A stretch of 37,996 nt of DNA from Scedosporium boydii (taxonomy: Eukaryota; Ascomycota; Sordariomycetes; Microascales; Microascaceae): positions 1 to 37,996 of the forward strand of contig NJFT01000310.1 in the NCBI GenBank assembly GCA_002221725.1, in the 5' to 3' direction. Each line of letters opens with the position of its first letter. Within the stretch, counting starts at the first letter, position 1. This document shows, one piece after another, positions 35,008 through 37,996 of the stretch. The notes beneath the pieces were generated by a model. The model did no database searches, had not been told where the DNA came from, and saw only the letters and a list, made by a program, of their open reading frames with translations. A program made the translations under genes and the position numbers.

Positions 35008-35103
35008 CCGCCAGGCCAAGAACTCGCTAGCCTGGCGGATCATTGTTGCCCGAACACTATGGTAGGGCAGGTTCGGGCTGAGAGCTCAACGAGTGGATGA
35101 GCT
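35008..35103. repeat. three consecutive inverted repeats (hairpin cluster)
   Basis: CCGCCAGGC (35008-35016) pairs with GCCTGGCGG (35030-35038), nine bases with a 13-base loop. GCCCGAAC (35048-35055) pairs with GTTCGGGC (35071-35078), eight bases with a 15-base loop. AGCTCA (35083-35088) pairs with TGAGCT (35098-35103), six bases with a 9-base loop. The stems follow one another within 96 bp. This could be a structured RNA or protein-binding DNA, but single stems of this size are expected by chance in a window this long. Confidence 0.6.
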
Positions 35104-36530
35104 ACCCTTTCTGCAGATACTAGCAGAGTAGTAGTCCAATGCTGTGAATCGTGTGTACTTGTATGCGGAGTCTAATCGTCTGCATATCGCTGGCGTGGTG
35201 CGGCTAGTGAAGAGGATGATCCCTCTTTACCCCTTTTTTTCACTCATACCTCTGCTCGGGCTGGGCTCGTCGGTTGGAGGAGGAGGAGGAGACGAGGAAG
35301 CGGAGCATACGAAGGAGGGAATGAGAGGCGGTCGAAATTAGCGTCCGGGAGGGCCCTTTCAACGGCTACTGGCGTTTCAAGTAACGCAGCTCAAAGTTAA
35401 AATTTACTTGTGCTGCAAGCAGTACAACCCCATAACCCGTAATGCCAACCTGCTCTGTGACGTTTGACTCGGGACAGAGATACTCCGCGAAGTCGGCTCC
35501 TGCGAACACCTGGCACATTTCTGTCTTCTCTTCAAACTGGGAAGCCTAGCTGGAAATGTGTATGAGTACCGTTAAATACTTGGTAACTTTCAAACCTGTA
35601 CGAAGTACTTGGGGTCTCACCGTTGTTGTCTACTTCGGCTGGCTTGTTGTAGCGGCGAGTACTTGTACCTGATTGAGCTCAGACAACGCCACCGCCTTCG
35701 CCGACTGCGCTGGCGCTTTCAAGCGGATGAGGAGCAGCAGGCAGGGTTTCTTCCGCGATGCTTGACGCTCACATTTTGATATTTGATATTGATCCTCGAT
35801 CCTCATCACATTGATACGCTAATCTGTGCAAGTGAGAGATCCCCAGTCTCCCGTCGTTATCCTCTGGAGATCCCCTGTCAGCTCTCCTTATTTCACATTG
35901 CTTTTTCTGCGAAGCCTCAAAGCAGAGTGTCTCGTGTGTGTCGAATGCGTTTGGATCTTCTGTTTCGATGCTCCCCCAACTAACTAACATCCATGTACAA
36001 AAGGTATTATTGTATATATTGATGCACGGAGTATTAGGGGAAGAGACATGGGGTGCATACCATCTATTGATCATGCTTCGTACTACTTACCTCCAGTCGA
36101 TTCAAGCCTCAGACCCGAGCATTCAATGGATCAAACTAAAATCTAATCTTGCCATTGAGGCACCTCAATGGCACCGCAGCCGGAGCTTTTCTCCGCCAAG
36201 TCATCCTCATCCTCATCTTCATCGGACACATCCTCCCCCCTGCCGGGATGTTTTCTCTCCTTCGATCTTCACGCGTTTCCATCGCCCATTTTCTGCTCGG
36301 TGCCGGACTGATCTCCGCCGCCCCAAGCATGCGGACCCCCGGGGCGTTCAAACCTTCAGTGCTACGGTGCCCTCTCAATTGCTGTGTGTGCCGAGTCTAG
36401 CGCGACCTGCTCGTTCGAGGTCCTGAAATCATGCAACAACAGACAAACCCTGTTCCCTATATGAGGGACCCCGGATCCGGTTTATTGGAGTCTTGGCACG
36501 CTGGGCAGGACCAAGAACGGTCGCCCACAC

Positions 36531-36560
36531 TCTCACACACTCACAACTCACACACCCCCT
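36531..36560. repeat. CA-rich simple repeat
   Basis: Imperfect CTCACACA-type repeats occur in gene-free DNA, the counterpart of the TG-rich tract near 7.0 kb. Confidence 0.6.
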
Positions 36561-37240
36561 CCCGTCTCGCTCCACTGAAAGGGGGACCCCCGGTAATATT
36601 ACTCCGCCTGGTATTAGTGGTATTACATAGATGGGGGACAGGAGGGGCCAGGAACCCTGAAGCTCTCCAAAACGATGTATCCCCAATTGATACTTTATAT
36701 GCAACGTGCTGCTACCCTGCTGCGTTACTGGGATCGATGACGCTGCCAAGGAGCACGGCCGTTGCGCTTTTGGACTGCCCTACACTCCTACATTAGCGGG
36801 TGTCGTGTGCCCATTGCCCACTAACTAAACTACGAAAGATGGAGCCTGTTGTTTCGATGTTGTTCAATTTAACATGATGCGTCAGTAATAAATAATACTA
36901 AATACCTGTTCCTTTTAGTGGGTTCTCTTTCTTGGTGGTGCCCGTCATCGTCCTCATGTCGTCCATTCTCCATCGCGACCGTACGAGAATCCACAATATC
37001 AGACAGCACAAAACAAGCCAATCCAGTCCGGTCCAATGCTAGTATTAGTTTCAACTTTCAAGAGGAGGGTCCTCTGGGAGCTAGTGATTCTGACTGATTA
37101 ATTGATCATGATTAATCCGGAGGAAATAGCAGAAGAGGGCTAGACTCGACGGGTTTGGAAAAAAAGCCTCATGTTGAATTGAGTCCACTCATGCTCCGTC
37201 GTCCAAGTCTTCATTCAGTCTTCATGCGATGGGGCAGGCA

Positions 37241-37260
37241 AGGGCAAGCAAGGGCAAGCC
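37241..37260. repeat. 10-bp unit repeated twice
   Basis: AGGGCAAGC(A/C) occurs twice in direct tandem, preceded by a partial GGCA unit. It is a small slippage repeat. Confidence 0.7.
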
Positions 37261-37660
37261 GCCAGCAAACCGACTCGCCTCGCTTTCTTCTGCGACCTGC
37301 TTCGTCGTGATCTGCCGCCAGTTCCAGAACCGGATCTGCTGCCCTGCTCGATTCTGCATTAGTGGGACGAGATGTCCCTTGCCCACTCGCTGGTCAGAGT
37401 TGGCGATAGCGCCATGTAAACTAAACCACAACGCTGAACAATGCGTGCCTCAACCATTTTTTTTTCTCCCTCTCTTTTCTCTTTTCGCCTCTGAGCATAG
37501 TTTTAGTTTACGAAGCCTGGTGATGTCCCGTGCCATCTGGCTCAGTGCTGCGCTTTCCTCGCCCCCTGGTTCGTCGAATTCCATTTGATCCATTTGATCC
37601 CAGCCCGTCTTAACCGTACGACTATTTTTCACTAGTGGACGACACGAACCCTTCGATTGA

Positions 37661-37979
37661 TCGATACCTCCAAGTGTGCGTGCTGTCGTCCTCCTCCTGC
37701 CCCCCAACATACGCACTTCTGCTGCTTCTGTCTGTCACCGTCTGCCTGTCCTTGCTGGCATCAAGCTGCCTCGCAGAAAAAACCTGCATTTCCTATCCTC
37801 ATCCGTACTTCCAAGGCTGTGCGCCACATTCAATACCCTGACCTTTTTTTTTGCTGGCGTCGACCTTCTGCCATTACAACCACACCGCGTGGCGAACCGG
37901 ATGAATGCATCCTCCGTCTCCAGACTTTTTGCTCTCGTCTCTCCTCACCTCCTCCTCCGCGCGTGATCTGAATTGAAAA
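37661..37979 (+). promoter_or_regulatory. pyrimidine-rich stretch at contig end, possible leader of a gene beyond
   Basis: The plus strand becomes C/T-rich, resembling the leaders before the cyclin and 743-aa genes in this window. That raises the possibility of a rightward gene starting beyond the end. Small open frames here, one with a Leu-rich stretch, are by-products of CT-rich DNA and are not called as genes. Confidence 0.3.
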
Positions 37980-37996
37980 CCCCCCCCCCCCCCCCC
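37980..37996. repeat. poly(C) run of 17 at the window end
   Basis: Seventeen C close the sequence. Together with the opening poly(A) run it suggests that both contig ends were set by homopolymers that sequencing or assembly could not cross. Confidence 0.9.

Larger units (their letters stand above)
31962..37660. other. gene-free interval upstream of dpb11
   Basis: No frame shows a domain or convincing codon bias; the longest (31940-32470 minus, 36 to 36.4 kb plus) have no recognisable product. TACGAAGTA motifs stand at 33915, 34904, 34956 and 35599, with the AA variant at 33337. Small repeats are listed separately. A triple hairpin region lies at 35008-35103. No tRNA, rRNA or transposase sequence was found. 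Confidence 0.55.

Noticed and set aside
37635..37841. 68-codon frame with a Leu-rich, signal-peptide-like stretch
   Set aside because: It lies in pyrimidine-rich DNA, which produces Leu/Ser/Pro-rich frames by composition alone; overlapping frames look equally open.

Overview
The window looks like nuclear DNA of a filamentous ascomycete (Pezizomycotina). Evidence: short introns (64-129 bp) with GT...AG ends and CTAAC/CTAAT-like branch points; monocistronic genes on both strands; pyrimidine-rich leaders; and housekeeping genes with fungal architecture (Clg1/Pho80-type cyclin, Elg1, Utp8, Dpb11/Rad4). I cannot fix the genus; Eurotiomycetes is only a guess. The window opens with a run of 39 A and closes with 17 C, so it is probably a whole contig cut at homopolymers.

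Layout. 1-7.9 kb: no credible gene, but a dense scatter of the short motif TACGAAGTA/TACTTCGTA, then a CT-rich leader. 7.99-10.36 kb (+): Pho80/Clg1-like cyclin, three exons. 12.18-12.90 kb (+): 241-aa Arg/Ser-rich protein of unknown function. 13.37-17.11 kb (-): Elg1/ATAD5-type clamp unloader, two exons. 17.81-20.62 kb (+): Utp8-like ribosome-biogenesis factor, two exons, divergent from elg1 across about 0.7 kb. 20.6-25.76 kb: no credible gene; its end is probably the leader of the next gene. 25.76-28.09 kb (+): 743-aa protein of unknown function with a DUF8035-like segment and a long Arg-Asp repeat. 28.72-31.41 kb (-): Dpb11/Rad4/TopBP1-like protein with four BRCT repeats, three exons. 31.41-37.99 kb: no credible gene, but a 192-bp foldback (MITE-like) element with TA target-site duplication at 31768-31959, further TACGAAGTA motifs and a run of hairpins near 35.0 kb.

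Functionally, two of the six genes serve genome duplication and its surveillance (Elg1 unloads PCNA; Dpb11/Rad4 starts replication and activates the checkpoint), one is a CDK cyclin, one acts in 18S rRNA processing, and two are low-complexity, charged proteins without known roles. Nothing indicates a secondary-metabolite cluster, CRISPR array, tRNA or rRNA gene. The most unusual signals are the 9-bp motif (17 exact copies, all outside genes), the foldback element, and a PCNA-binding-like motif inside the Elg1 ATPase domain.
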